DNA from: Natrinema salaciae
GTDB taxonomy: Archaea > Halobacteriota > Halobacteria > Halobacteriales > Natrialbaceae
Length of the DNA: 64,000 bases
Reading direction: 5' to 3'
Assembly: GCF_900110865.1 (NCBI RefSeq)
Contig: NZ_FOFD01000001.1
Coordinates: 496,001-560,000 of the forward strand
Below, piece after piece: positions 16,841 through 25,276 of this stretch. Made by a program: the position numbers and the translations under genes. The notes beneath the pieces were generated by a model, which was given only the letters and a program-made list of their open reading frames with translations, was not told where the DNA came from and did no database searches. Positions within the stretch are counted from its first letter, which is position 1; each line of letters opens with the position of its first letter.

Positions 16841-17599
16841 ATGAACGTCGCGATCGTCACCGTCGGCGACGAAATTCTCGCGGGATCGACGACCAACACC
16901 AACGCGTCGTGGCTGGCCGAGCGGATCACCGAGCGTGGCAGCACCGTCCAGCGCATCCTGACGATCCCCGACGACCGCGAACTCATCGCGGCGCACGTCG
17001 CCCGCTGGAGCGACGCGTTCGACGCCGTGATCGTCACCGGCGGCATCGGCGGCACGCCGGACGACGTGACCGTCGAAGCCGTCGCCGACGGCCTCGAGCG
17101 CGAGTTCGTCGTCCACGGCGAGATCCGGGAGCGGCTGGTCGAGAAGGCAGCCGCGTTCCGCGAGGCGAACCCCGAGATGGTCGCGGAGTACGACCTCCAG
17201 CTCGACATCGACGCCGCGGCCTCGATCCCCGAGGGTGCGACGCCGATCGTCGTCGACGAGGGGTGGGCCCCGGGCTGTCTCGTCGAGAACGTCTACGTCT
17301 TCGCCGGCATCCCCGACGAGATGAAGGCGATGTTCGAGGCGGTCGCCGACGAGTTCCAAGGGGACTCCACCGCGGAGACGCTGTACACGCCGGCACCGGA
17401 GGGATCGCTCCACGAGGCGCTCGAGGGCGTCACCGACCGGTTCGACGTTTCGGTGGGGAGCTATCCGCGGAGCGAGAACCGGCCCGGCCGAATCCGGGTC
17501 TCGAGCACCGACCCGGAGACGGTCGATGCGGCCATCGGATGGCTGCGGGAGCACGTCGAGACGACCGACCCGCCGACCGAAACGAACGCGTCCGAGTAA
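16841..17599 (+). CDS. CinA N-terminal/MoCF-like protein, nicotinamide mononucleotide family
   Basis: A 252-residue protein with the molybdopterin-binding (MoCF) fold as in the N-terminal domain of CinA. Motifs: VTVGDEILAGSTTNTNASWLA at the start and VTGGIGGTPDDVT at about 65-77. CinA N domains act as ADP-ribose pyrophosphatases in some species; stand-alone archaeal versions are not firmly assigned. The C-terminal amidase domain of full CinA is absent, which is the usual archaeal form. Confidence 0.88.
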   Translation: MNVAIVTVGDEILAGSTTNTNASWLAERITERGSTVQRILTIPDDRELIAAHVARWSDAFDAVIVTGGIGGTPDDVTVEAVADGLEREFVVHGEIRERLVEKAAAFREANPEMVAEYDLQLDIDAAASIPEGATPIVVDEGWAPGCLVENVYVFAGIPDEMKAMFEAVADEFQGDSTAETLYTPAPEGSLHEALEGVTDRFDVSVGSYPRSENRPGRIRVSSTDPETVDAAIGWLREHVETTDPPTETNASE

Positions 17600-18326
17600 C
17601 GCGAGTCGGCGGCGTTTCGCAGTTCGGCCGGGACTCGATCCGCGTACCGCTATCTCGAGCGTTCGAACCAAGACTGGCTCGGGAGGGTCGTGGGATATCG
17701 ATTCGGCAACCCCGATATCGTGGTGGCGACTTCGACGACTGTCACCACGATTGTGTGCTGATCAGCGCCGGAGAGAACTCGAGAGGTTCGTGAAACCGGG
17801 TGTATACCAATGGTCGATGCGGGTTCAGTCGGCGCAATTGAGCAAGCAATACACGAGCAAGGAGGTGGTGAAAAGACGCGAATCCCCTTGCGTCAAACGC
17901 AGAGCCGGAGAGCAGTGTTACTTGAGCGAGCCGCCGAGACGGGGTATATCCACCGGGATATCGGGTGTCGTTTGACTACCCCACGGGGTATTACCTTCGA
18001 CAGCACATGCGATCCAGTCGGCACAACCGATCATCGCACCAACGTCACTACAGAACTGATAGACGCAGACGCCACAGAGGACCGCTCCAGCGCCCGTCGC
18101 CCCGCTCGTAAAACCGGGCCGCACAGACGGCAATCGAGAGCCGAGGAGGCCGCGCCGACTTCGACCGTTTACCGAACCATCAATTTCAGCTATCGAGAAT
18201 AAATATAATTGCGACAGATACAGATTTTTGATTTAATTTTAGAGACAGTATTATTACTGTGCAGGCATTATAGATAGTCCGATCGGGTAGAAAATATTTT
18301 TCAGACAGGTCGGAAAACGGCTCACT
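17600..18326. other. intergenic, 727 bp, compositionally mixed
   Basis: A long gap in which open frames on the plus strand lack acidic composition and recognisable motifs. From about 18180 the sequence becomes A/T-rich and includes AAAATATTTTT at 18291-18301, a good TATA region for the M48 gene at 18327. On the minus strand lies the cysteine-rich fragment listed separately. The remainder looks like decayed or non-coding DNA. Confidence 0.45.
17918..18133 (-). pseudogene. cysteine-rich hydrophobic peptide fragment (possible halocin-like remnant)
   Basis: A minus-strand frame of 71 codons contains LCGVCVYQFC and, eight residues on, GCADWIAC within a Gly/Ala/Val-rich hydrophobic stretch. Spaced cysteines in a hydrophobic C-terminal peptide recall microhalocins such as halocin C8, but the sequence is not one I recognise. 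The only start in the ORF is TTG and the upstream frame (open to 18235) has no ATG or signal peptide, so I interpret it as a broken gene. It could also be chance. Confidence 0.25.
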
Positions 18327-19292
18327 ATGCGACTGACAACACCGGCTGGACTTGCAAGCCGTGCGGTCCTCGGGGCAGCTATCAGCGGGATGGTGCTCGC
18401 CGGCAGCCTCGCCATCGTGGTGGCGATCGCAACCGCTGGTGGGATGATTCTCTCCGCGTACGGATCTGATCTCCTTGGTTTCGTTCGAATCACTCCTCCT
18501 CGATTGTTCTGGCCGATCGTCTGGTCGCTCTGTGCGCTCGGCGCTACAGGATTATTCGTTCGAGCAATCGTGCGCACTGTTCGAACCGAGCGCGCCGCCT
18601 TCCTGGAGGGAGCGTCGCCGCTCTCGGAGACCGAGATAGTCGAGACGTCGTCTATCGACTCCGCAGTCGAGCGCCTCGCGAGGCAGGTCGGGATTCCGAC
18701 GCCGACGGTCAGAATCGACTCGGCGGCCACCCCGCTTGCATATACGACGTATCGGCCGGATGCACCCCTCGTCGGCGCTGGTAGGGACGAGACGCCAGTG
18801 ATCGTGCTCTCGACGGGGCTCGTCGAGACGCTGTCGCAGTCCGAGTTGTCGGCAGTACTCGCACACGAAATCGCTCATATCGCCAACGACGATCTCCGGC
18901 TGATCACCGTCCTACTGGTGCCGCTCGTCGCCGCCGAGACGCTCGCGGAAGACGAGGGGAGCACGTCGAACGTCTTCGAACTCTGTGGGCATCTCCTCTC
19001 GTTCGTCGCATCGATCGGTGTCGGCGTCTTCTCGCGGGGTCGAGAGCTGGCCGCCGACCGCGCCGCCGCTGTGATGACTGGAGAGCCCGCTACACTCGCC
19101 AGCGCACTCGAGAATCTCGACGAGTCGTCGACTTCGAAGCCGACCACGGATCTCCGAGACCACGCTCGATCGACGAACGCGATCAACGTGCTCCCGACCC
19201 TCGGACCTGCGAACAGCGGGACGGGACTCCGGTCGACACATCCGTCCCTCGAGACACGTCTCGACCAGCTTCGCTCGCTCGCACGCGACTGA
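18327..19292 (+). CDS. M48-family membrane metalloprotease (HtpX-like)
   Basis: A 321-residue membrane-anchored zinc protease. Two N-terminal hydrophobic helices (about 12-45 and 60-82) precede the peptidase domain; the zinc motif His180-Glu181-x2-His184 (AHEIAHI) and third ligand Glu240 (SRGRELAADR) are in place, with a further hydrophobic segment at about 192-235. HtpX-like proteases degrade misfolded membrane proteins. Preceded by an A/T-rich promoter. The C-terminal STHPSLETRLDQLRSL is characteristic of the family. Confidence 0.92.
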   Translation: MRLTTPAGLASRAVLGAAISGMVLAGSLAIVVAIATAGGMILSAYGSDLLGFVRITPPRLFWPIVWSLCALGATGLFVRAIVRTVRTERAAFLEGASPLSETEIVETSSIDSAVERLARQVGIPTPTVRIDSAATPLAYTTYRPDAPLVGAGRDETPVIVLSTGLVETLSQSELSAVLAHEIAHIANDDLRLITVLLVPLVAAETLAEDEGSTSNVFELCGHLLSFVASIGVGVFSRGRELAADRAAAVMTGEPATLASALENLDESSTSKPTTDLRDHARSTNAINVLPTLGPANSGTGLRSTHPSLETRLDQLRSLARD

Positions 19293-19471
19293 ACCGAGCG
19301 AGCACGGGAGCGGGGGGCGTCGCCGGTCACTTCTCGATTTGGCCGGACGATAGCGATGGCCGCGAACGGCATCGATCGCGCCACCGATCGCGCACCCGAG
19401 GCTCCGAAATTGTGAAATATCGACGATTCGATGACGGCGTCATCGTGGCGCTCTCTCGGTGGAGATCCGTC

Positions 19472-20116
19472 TCACGATGACCGTCGGTCCTCGACGATTC
19501 GTGCGATAACTGCGGTATATCCGGCGACGGCGAGCACGAACCGCTCGCCGGTCGCCGCGATGGGGAAGATCCGCTCGATCCCCGCCGCCGGTTCGCCGCG
19601 AGTCGGATCGAATCCCGTTCTGTAGTGGGTGTTCTCGGTCGTCCCGCGCGCCGTCGACTCGGCGACGCCGCCCGACTCGAGTTCGACGAACGTCTGGACG
19701 AGCCCGCGCTGATCCGTCACGAGGAGCGATCCGGACAGGTCGTAAAACCGGTTGTGGAGCGGCCAGAAGAGGTTGACGCCGTTGAAGAACGCGTCGAACA
19801 GGATGTGTCCGAAGAACAACCCGGCTGCCGTGACCCACGCGACGCGGTAGCCGTAGGTCCCCCAGCGGGTCCGGACGAACGATTCGTCGCGCAGCGTCCA
19901 GTCCCAGTACAGGAGGACCGCGGGGACGAGAACGATCCAGACGTTGTGCAGCGCCGCGCGGTGCGTTCCGGGGACGACGATCCCGATCACCGTGTCGAGA
20001 TCGAGGAGGGCGGTACACCCCATCACGGTCAGAATCGCACGGGTCTCGAACTCGTCGCCGAGCAACGCAACCCCGAGTAGTCCCGCGAACGCGACGTGGA
20101 CGATAGTCGACGGCAT
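19472..20116 (-). CDS. integral membrane protein, DUF457/YdjM-like metal-dependent hydrolase
   Basis: A 214-residue protein beginning MPSTIVHVAFAGLLGVALL, the typical start of the LexA-binding/YdjM-like membrane hydrolase family, with LLDLDTVIG and HNRF/HILFDAFFNG carrying the conserved His/Asp positions. There are about five hydrophobic segments. Family members are annotated as metal-dependent hydrolases but the reaction is not established. It is divergent from the XRE regulator, sharing a 96-bp intergenic region. Confidence 0.82.
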   Translation of the reverse strand: MPSTIVHVAFAGLLGVALLGDEFETRAILTVMGCTALLDLDTVIGIVVPGTHRAALHNVWIVLVPAVLLYWDWTLRDESFVRTRWGTYGYRVAWVTAAGLFFGHILFDAFFNGVNLFWPLHNRFYDLSGSLLVTDQRGLVQTFVELESGGVAESTARGTTENTHYRTGFDPTRGEPAAGIERIFPIAATGERFVLAVAGYTAVIARIVEDRRSS

Positions 20117-20212
20117 ACGACGCGGACTCGAACCGTGGCGGCTTGAGTATTTGGACTCGAGCGGTCGTCTCGTCTCCGGTAGCTACTTGGATCGACCCAG
20201 TAACGGTCCGGT

Positions 20213-20923
20213 ATGAGCGGACGCGGACCGAAACGGGAACTCGCGGAGAAGATCGCCGGAGAAATCACGCTGAGCGACGATCCCGGCGCGACGCTGCGAA
20301 AGTGGCGCACCGACTTCGACGTCTCGCAGACCGATCTCGCGGCCGAACTCGACGTCTCGTCGTCGGTCATCTCCGACTACGAGAGTGGTCGCCGGGAGAG
20401 TCCCGGCATCGGCGTCGTCGGGCGACTCGTCGACGGCCTGCTCGCGATCGACGAACGCCGCGGCGGGGAGCGCATTCGACAGTACGGCCGCGTCCTCTCG
20501 GCAGGTTTCGAAAGCGACGTCGTCTACGACCTCCGGGAGTACGCGACCTCGCTGCCCCTCTCCCGGCTGTACGGCGATCTCGAGGCGACGGAAGTGGCCT
20601 CGAGCGGGACCGAGCAGGTCAGCGGCCACACCGTCATCGACAGCATCGAGGCGATCACCCGCCTCTCGAGCGAGGAGTTCTTTCGCCTCTACGGGCAGAG
20701 CACGAACCGCGTCCTCGTGTTCACCAACGTGACCCAGGGAGAGGGCGTCGGGATCGCGCTGCGAGTGATCAATCCGACGCCGAACGCCGTGATCCTCCAC
20801 GGCCTCGAGGAGGAGGACCTCTGGGACCACGCGAAGGAACTCGCACGAATCGACGGCTACTCGCTGGCCGTGACGGCAGCACCGCTCGACGAGATGCTCG
20901 AGCATCTCGTGAGCCTCGAGTGA
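20213..20923 (+). CDS. XRE-family helix-turn-helix regulator
   Basis: A 236-residue archaeal regulator. The Cro/C1 HTH spans about 26-75 (LRKWRTDFDVSQTDLAAELD, then SSVISDYESGRR). The rest is an archaea-specific alpha/beta ligand-like domain (EQVSGHTVIDSIEAITRLSSEEFFRLYGQSTNRVLVFTN). The architecture is widespread in euryarchaea; target genes are unknown. It might control its divergent neighbour or the gcv genes that follow on the other strand, but that is speculation. Confidence 0.88.
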   Translation: MSGRGPKRELAEKIAGEITLSDDPGATLRKWRTDFDVSQTDLAAELDVSSSVISDYESGRRESPGIGVVGRLVDGLLAIDERRGGERIRQYGRVLSAGFESDVVYDLREYATSLPLSRLYGDLEATEVASSGTEQVSGHTVIDSIEAITRLSSEEFFRLYGQSTNRVLVFTNVTQGEGVGIALRVINPTPNAVILHGLEEEDLWDHAKELARIDGYSLAVTAAPLDEMLEHLVSLE

Positions 20924-20991
20924 GCCGTCGGCCGGTCCCAGAGCGGTCGCTGACGGCGAGACGACCGCTCGAGAACGGGCGAAACCGTGAC

Positions 20992-21375
20992 TCAGGCGAT
21001 TTGCTCTTCGTACTCGTCGGCGGTCAGCAACTCCTCGAGTTCGTCGGGATCGTCCGGTTCGATCTCGAGCATCCAGCCGTCGCCGAAGGGGTCCTCGTTG
21101 ACGAGTTCCGGGGCGTCGAACAGGTCCTCGTTGATCGCGACGACCTCGCCGCCGACCGGCGCGTAGAGGTCGGAGACCGCCTTGATCGATTCGACGACGC
21201 CGAACTCGCCCTCGGCTGCGAGGTCGTCGCCCTCGTCGGGGAGTTCCACGAAGACCACGTCGCCGAGTTCGTCCTGCGCGAAGTCGGAGATGCCGACGCG
21301 GACGACGCCGTCGGTCTCGAGTGCCCACTCGTGCGATTCCAGATACCGTCTATCGTCGGGAACGTCGAAGCTCAT
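20992..21375 (-). CDS. gcvH: glycine cleavage system H protein
   Basis: A 127-residue lipoyl carrier that shuttles the aminomethyl group between the P, T and L proteins. The lipoylated lysine is Lys65 in [13 protein letters not shown]; the fold-specific HEWALE and GDVVFVELP segments are present. Its ATG overlaps the stop codon of gcvT by one base, so the two are translationally coupled. The P-protein subunits are encoded 21 kb away in the same window. Confidence 0.97.
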   Translation of the reverse strand: MSFDVPDDRRYLESHEWALETDGVVRVGISDFAQDELGDVVFVELPDEGDDLAAEGEFGVVESIKAVSDLYAPVGGEVVAINEDLFDAPELVNEDPFGDGWMLEIEPDDPDELEELLTADEYEEQIA

Positions 21376-22472
21376 TATACTGTGTCGATGAAGGGTGTGG
21401 TTTCGACTCGTGCTTTCTTCGATTGCCCGCGGACGACCACCTGCAGCGTCGTCCCCGGTTCGGCGTACGCGACCGGCACGTAGCCGAGGCCGATCGGCCG
21501 CTCGAGGGTCGGGCTCATCGTCCCGCTGGTGACGGTGCCGATGACCCGGCTCTCGGGGTTCGTGATGTCGTAGCCGTGACGGGGGACGCCCCGGTCGATC
21601 AACTGGAAGCCGACGAGCTTTTCGTCGACGCCCGCCGCCTCGATCTCCGCGAGCGCGTCCCGACCGACGAACTCGGTCTCGAGGGCCACGGTGAAGCCGA
21701 TGCCGGCCTCGTAGGGCGTTCGCGGGTCGTCCTCCTGGTCGAAGTCTTGCCCGGCGAGCAGGAGTCCGGCTTCGATGCGGAGCGTGTCCCGTGCGCCGAG
21801 GCCGCAGGGCTGGCAGTCGAACGCCGTCCAGAGCTCCTCGGCCGCCGCCCAGGGGACGATCAGCTCGAAGCCGTCCTCGCCGGTGTAGCCGGTCCTGGCG
21901 GCCCAGCACTCGACGCCGTCGATCGTCGTATACCGCGCCTGAAACCGGTCGAGGTCGGTGATCGACTCCTCGGTTACGTCCGCGATCAGGTCGGCCGCGT
22001 TCGGTCCCTGGACGGCGAACATGGCGTACTCGTCGGTCCGGTTGTCGACGGTCGCCTCGAGGCCCCACTCGTTGCGGTAGTCGATCCACCGCTCGTGGGT
22101 CGCCTCGTCGGTGCCGGCGTTGGGGACGAACAGGTACGTCGCGTCGTCCCCCTCGTCCGGCAGCCGGTAGACGACGGTGTCGTCGATGATGATTCCGTCC
22201 TCGTCGGTGATCGCGGCGTACTGGGAATCGCCGACCGAGAGCCGGGAGATGTCGTTCGACGTCAGCCGTTGCATCAGTTCGGGCGCGTCGGGGCCGGTGA
22301 CGTGTATCTGGCCCATGTGCGAGACGTCGAATATCCCGACGTCCTCCCGGACGGCCGCGTGCTCCGTCTGGATCGAATCGAATTCGACCGGCATGTCCCA
22401 GCCGCCAAACTCCGTGAACTTCGCCCCACGCTCGTCGTGGATCCCACGTAACGGCGGCGTCTGAAGCGGCAT
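21375..22472 (-). CDS. gcvT: aminomethyltransferase (glycine cleavage T protein)
   Basis: A 365-residue tetrahydrofolate-dependent enzyme that releases ammonia from the aminomethyl-lipoyl H protein and forms methylene-THF. Motifs include the N-terminal [23 protein letters not shown], the catalytic Asp region, and [12 protein letters not shown]. The start [10 protein letters not shown] fits the family; a TATA-like box 26 bp upstream supports it, and the longer open frame upstream is not coding. Forms an operon with gcvH. Confidence 0.96.
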   Translation of the reverse strand: MPLQTPPLRGIHDERGAKFTEFGGWDMPVEFDSIQTEHAAVREDVGIFDVSHMGQIHVTGPDAPELMQRLTSNDISRLSVGDSQYAAITDEDGIIIDDTVVYRLPDEGDDATYLFVPNAGTDEATHERWIDYRNEWGLEATVDNRTDEYAMFAVQGPNAADLIADVTEESITDLDRFQARYTTIDGVECWAARTGYTGEDGFELIVPWAAAEELWTAFDCQPCGLGARDTLRIEAGLLLAGQDFDQEDDPRTPYEAGIGFTVALETEFVGRDALAEIEAAGVDEKLVGFQLIDRGVPRHGYDITNPESRVIGTVTSGTMSPTLERPIGLGYVPVAYAEPGTTLQVVVRGQSKKARVETTPFIDTV

Positions 22473-22492
22473 ACTCGAGCTATCAGCGGCGG

Positions 22493-22503
22493 TGTAGTAA
22501 TGT
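22493..22503 (-). promoter_or_regulatory. TATA-like box of gcvTH
   Basis: On the minus strand ACATTACTACA is centred 26 bp before the gcvT ATG (22472), consistent with a leaderless gcvTH transcript. Confidence 0.5.
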
Positions 22504-22794
22504 CTTTTCGTCGGCCAGCGCCCGCTGGCGACCGGACGGGCGTCGACGTTCCGCGGCCGATCCGCTCGCGGCCCCCGAGCATCGCCGTTCGAACGGCAGT
22601 GTTCAGTCGGCAAACGGGTTGCACGCCGCGACTGTCCCCACCAGCGAACGAGCCGATCCCTCCGCCCCGTCTCCGACGGCCCACTCGACTGACGTGCGGT
22701 GGCGCGCGCTGTCGGTCGGCCGAACGAGAGTGAGGCCGACGGACGGTCCTGCGCGAGGGATGAGCGACCGACCGGAGGGAGAGAGCGAATCAGG

Positions 22795-22924
22795 TGGGGA
22801 GGGCGTGGTGACGCCGTGCCGCCACGATAGTAACGCACTCCCGACGGCCGTTCCGGGTCGAGTCGGTCTCGGCACGGCGATAGCAGCCACACCCGTCGCC
22901 ATCCACAGACACGGGAGCACACCG
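22795..22924 (+). repeat. intergenic repeat, copy 1 of 2
   Basis: About 130 bp matching 24222-24353 at roughly 85% identity with one 2-base length difference. It begins TGGGGAGGGCGTGGTG, includes a hairpin CGTGGTG-(9)-CGCCACG at 22804-22826, an almost invariant block GGCCGTTCCGGGTCGAGTCG, and ends CACAGACACGG-AGCACACCG. It does not keep one reading frame between copies because of the indel, so it looks non-coding. Confidence 0.8.
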
Positions 22925-23175
22925 ACGACCGCCTCGAGCAGTACGTCGACGCCGACGCGGCCGACCGGCGAGTCGAACCGCCGTCGACGCGGAGATGGTG
23001 TCCGTCAGTATCGGATGATCGATTCACCGTCCGCGATACTTGCGCCCGTTCAAACGGTTGCACTCCCTCTTAAACGGAAAATAAGATTAAAACCCTCCGT
23101 CGATGTCGCTCACGGAGCGACCGCTCGTTGCTCCACGAACCGTATGACAACTGCGACACCCACTACCAACGACGA

Positions 23176-24057
23176 ATGAAACGAACCCGACGCGGAATAC
23201 TCTATACTGCAGCTGGAGTTACCGGATACGCTGCTACCGCAGCTGTTGCATCGGCCGAAAAACGACCGCTCGACAGTTCGGAACGCTGTCCGCGAACAGG
23301 TCGCGACGAACCCACCCCGGTAGAGGGCGGTGAGACGGAACCGCGATCACGGGGTCCGGTCGCGGACGTCGTCGCGAGCGAAACGAACGTCGATGCCGGC
23401 ACCGAGGTCACGTTCGATGCGAGCGCCACCACGGGCGACATCGAGGTGTATGCGTGGGAGTTCGGCGATGAGTCCGAGCCGAAGGCGACGACGGACGCCG
23501 CCATCGCTCACACGTACGAGAAGCCGGGTGAGTACACCGCCGTGCTCGCCGTTCGGGACGCGAACGGTGAGTACGACAAGGATACGATTTCTCTCAGCGT
23601 TTCCGACGCCACTCAGACGGACCCGGGCGACTCGAGCGACTCGACGTACAGTGCGCAGGTCGAAGCCGCGATCCACGACGAGGTAAACGCGGTCCGAGCT
23701 GACGAAGGTCTGAATCAGCTCGAATTCGACGAACAGGTCGCCAAGGTTGCTCGCGGGCATAGCAGAGATATGGCCGAGAACGACTTCTTCAGCCACGTGA
23801 CGCCAGACGGCGAAACCGTCCGTGACCGATTCGAAGACGCGGGCCTCGTCTGCAGGTCGATGGCCGAAAACATTCTCTATCAGCCTGCCACCGATGACCC
23901 GGCGACCGCGGCGAAAGAGTGCGTCGAGAGCTGGATGGGAAGCAGCGGGCACCGTCGAAACATTCTCAACGAACGGTGGGACAGCGAAGGACTCGGTGTC
24001 GTCGTCGACGAGGGCGGTCGACTCTACGCGACGCAGAACTTCGACCTCGGGTGCTAA
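23176..24057 (+). CDS. secreted protein with PKD and CAP/SCP domains
   Basis: A 293-residue exported protein starting MKRTRRGILYTAAGVTGYAA, a Tat-like signal (RRGILY) with a processing site near AVASA. A PKD beta-sandwich follows (about 62-150: NVDAGTEVTFDASATTGD, WEFGDESEP, HTYEKPGEYTAVL). The C-terminal CAP domain (about 160-293) has the family segments VNAVRADEGLNQLEFDEQV, ARGHSRDMAENDFFSH with the conserved His/Glu pair, SWMGSSGHRRNIL and the end YATQNFDLGC. Four Cys in or near the CAP part could form disulfides. CAP proteins bind lipids or act in cell-surface interactions; the role here is unknown. The gene is bracketed by the two repeat copies. Confidence 0.92.
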   Translation: MKRTRRGILYTAAGVTGYAATAAVASAEKRPLDSSERCPRTGRDEPTPVEGGETEPRSRGPVADVVASETNVDAGTEVTFDASATTGDIEVYAWEFGDESEPKATTDAAIAHTYEKPGEYTAVLAVRDANGEYDKDTISLSVSDATQTDPGDSSDSTYSAQVEAAIHDEVNAVRADEGLNQLEFDEQVAKVARGHSRDMAENDFFSHVTPDGETVRDRFEDAGLVCRSMAENILYQPATDDPATAAKECVESWMGSSGHRRNILNERWDSEGLGVVVDEGGRLYATQNFDLGC

Positions 24058-24538
24058 CAGACCGCAGTTGGTGAGGTTGTGGGATGATCCGTCCTACCGG
24101 TTGGCAGTACGTGGGGGTTGCAGTCCGATATTTTGGAGTGGACGCCATCGCAGCGCGAGCAGCGTTGATTCGTACGTGTATCGGAAACGTGATGTCTCGT
24201 GGGCCCGGCTCGAGAATCGGCTGGGGAGGGCGTGGTGGCGCCGTGCCGCCACGATAGCAACGCGCTCTCCTGGCGGCCGTTCCGGGTCGAGTCGGTCTCG
24301 GCACGGCGATAGCGGGCGCACCCCTCGCCGTCCACAGACACGGAGGCACACCGTTCGAGTGCGACCGAACTCAAGGCCCGGTTCCGAGCCGACCGGCCGA
24401 CCGAGCACGTCGGAAGCGAACGCGGTGCTGTCGACGGTGACAGCGTGGTGGTCGGTGGTGACGTGGTGGTCGGTGGCGCGTTCGATCCGCGACGCCGACC
24501 GATCGGCCGCTCGACGGGACTCGAGCGCCGCACCCCGA
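24058..24538. other. intergenic, 481 bp, contains copy 2 of the repeat
   Basis: Apart from repeat copy 2 (24222-24353) I see only GC-rich sequence, including a short GTGGTCGGTGGTGACGTGGTGG-like stretch near 24445-24475 built from GTGGT units. No frame has family motifs. Confidence 0.4.
24222..24353 (+). repeat. intergenic repeat, copy 2 of 2
   Basis: Direct-orientation partner of 22795-22924, 1.43 kb downstream, so that the CAP-domain gene lies between the copies. The hairpin arms CGTGGTG and CGCCACG are unchanged (24231-24253) while the loop differs, which hints at conserved secondary structure. Confidence 0.8.
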
Positions 24539-24778
24539 TTACTCGTCTGCCCCGCGACCGGATTCGCCGTCGGCTCCGGCGTCCGGCTCGCGGTCGGGCT
24601 CCCGGTGGTGCAGTCCGGGCGCGACCGTACAGCCGCAGGGTCTGACGACGCCGGTGTGTGGACCGGCCGACGTCAGCCCGGAGATGGGTCGACCGCAGGC
24701 CGGACAGGAGAGCAGCGCCGACGCGTCCCCGTTTCCCTCTCCCTCTCCCTCTCCGCTTCCCGTCCTGCCGCTACACAT
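24539..24778 (-). CDS. small zinc-binding protein (79 aa)
   Basis: MCSGRTGSGEGEGEGNGD opens the protein (a Gly-Glu dipeptide run), then a zinc-ribbon-like core: CPACGRPISGLTSAGPHTG followed by PCGCTV, then a charged tail rich in Glu-Pro-Asp. The Cys-x2-Cys/Cys-x-Cys arrangement with a GPH between resembles a recurrent haloarchaeal microprotein. The ATG at 24778 is preferred over an in-frame GTG nine bases upstream. Function unknown. Confidence 0.65.
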   Translation of the reverse strand: MCSGRTGSGEGEGEGNGDASALLSCPACGRPISGLTSAGPHTGVVRPCGCTVAPGLHHREPDREPDAGADGESGRGADE

Positions 24779-24879
24779 CGCGATCACGGCTCGCGATCCG
24801 CAGGGGCCTCGAGACTGATCGCGTCGGGCGGTTCTGCCGTCGTGCGGGACGTTTATATCCCGGTAGAATGAACGGAATC

Positions 24880-25002
24880 ATGGCAACCGAATCCCTCCGT
24901 GGGTTTGGAAGCCACGTCTCGGGTGCTGCTACCACCCGGGGCATTTCACTACAGCCCCCTGTCGATGGAGACCGGCTTCCGATTTCTCGTTTTATCCATT
25001 GA
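24880..25002 (+). CDS. possible leaderless small protein (40 aa), hypothetical
   Basis: The frame MATESLRGFGSHVSGAATTR continues for 20 more residues to a stop at 25000-25002. TTTATAT at 24852-24858 is centred about 25 bp before this ATG, the spacing seen for leaderless haloarchaeal genes, whereas the earlier in-frame ATG at 24868 is too close to it. No motif, no similarity I know; the only argument is promoter geometry. Confidence 0.25.
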   Translation: MATESLRGFGSHVSGAATTRGISLQPPVDGDRLPISRFIH

Positions 25003-25200
25003 AACTTATATCTACTGCTAATTGTCAGGAATAGAATCGCGTCGGCCGCGCGCTCGGGATGGAACACGATGTCCAGGATGATGTCCGAGCGCGATATTCG
25101 AGTCAGCGAGCCGGTACCGGTCGCGCTACTCGAGCCGGGGTGGTGTGCGAGACGGACCGCGATCGGCGCGATTTCCCGCCGCCGAGCGGGTAAGCGATCC

Positions 25201-25220
25201 CGGTTACAAACTTGTAACCG
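25201..25220. promoter_or_regulatory. perfect 20-bp palindrome, probable operator of the aldehyde dehydrogenase gene
   Basis: CGGTTACAAACTTGTAACCG has perfect 9-bp arms with a 2-bp centre. It lies 57-76 bp upstream of the dehydrogenase ATG (25277), just ahead of the presumed promoter. Such a site fits a homodimeric winged-helix regulator. Its position also argues against the longer reading frame starting at 25145. Confidence 0.6.
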
Positions 25221-25276
25221 CACGGTATCCGGTTGACGAAAACATATGGGCGAATCGCCCGTACTCGGCGTGCAGG

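Larger units (their letters stand above)
22473..23175. other. intergenic, 703 bp, contains copy 1 of an intergenic repeat
   Basis: Divergent region between gcvT and the CAP-domain gene. It has the gcvT promoter at its left edge, repeat copy 1 (22795-22924) in the middle, and an A/T-rich AAAATAAGATTAAAA stretch near 23079-23093 that may be the CAP-gene promoter with a leader of roughly 60 nt. Open frames on both strands lack family motifs. Confidence 0.45.
24779..25276. other. intergenic, 498 bp, promoter region of the aldehyde dehydrogenase gene
   Basis: Contains a possible leaderless small ORF at 24880-25002, an A/T-rich stretch around 25000-25030 and a perfect palindrome at 25201-25220 (all listed separately). 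A weak TATA-like AACATATGG at 25241-25249 may serve the aldehyde dehydrogenase. No other gene is visible. Confidence 0.5.

Noticed and set aside
17810-18202. 130-residue plus-strand protein in the 727-bp gap
   Set aside because: Not acidic, no motif, no promoter; composition fits a random open frame in GC-rich DNA.
25145-25276. Longer aldehyde dehydrogenase N terminus (44 residues more)
   Set aside because: The extension would include the 20-bp palindrome and a TATA-like box, is not acidic, and has no counterpart in the ALDH family.
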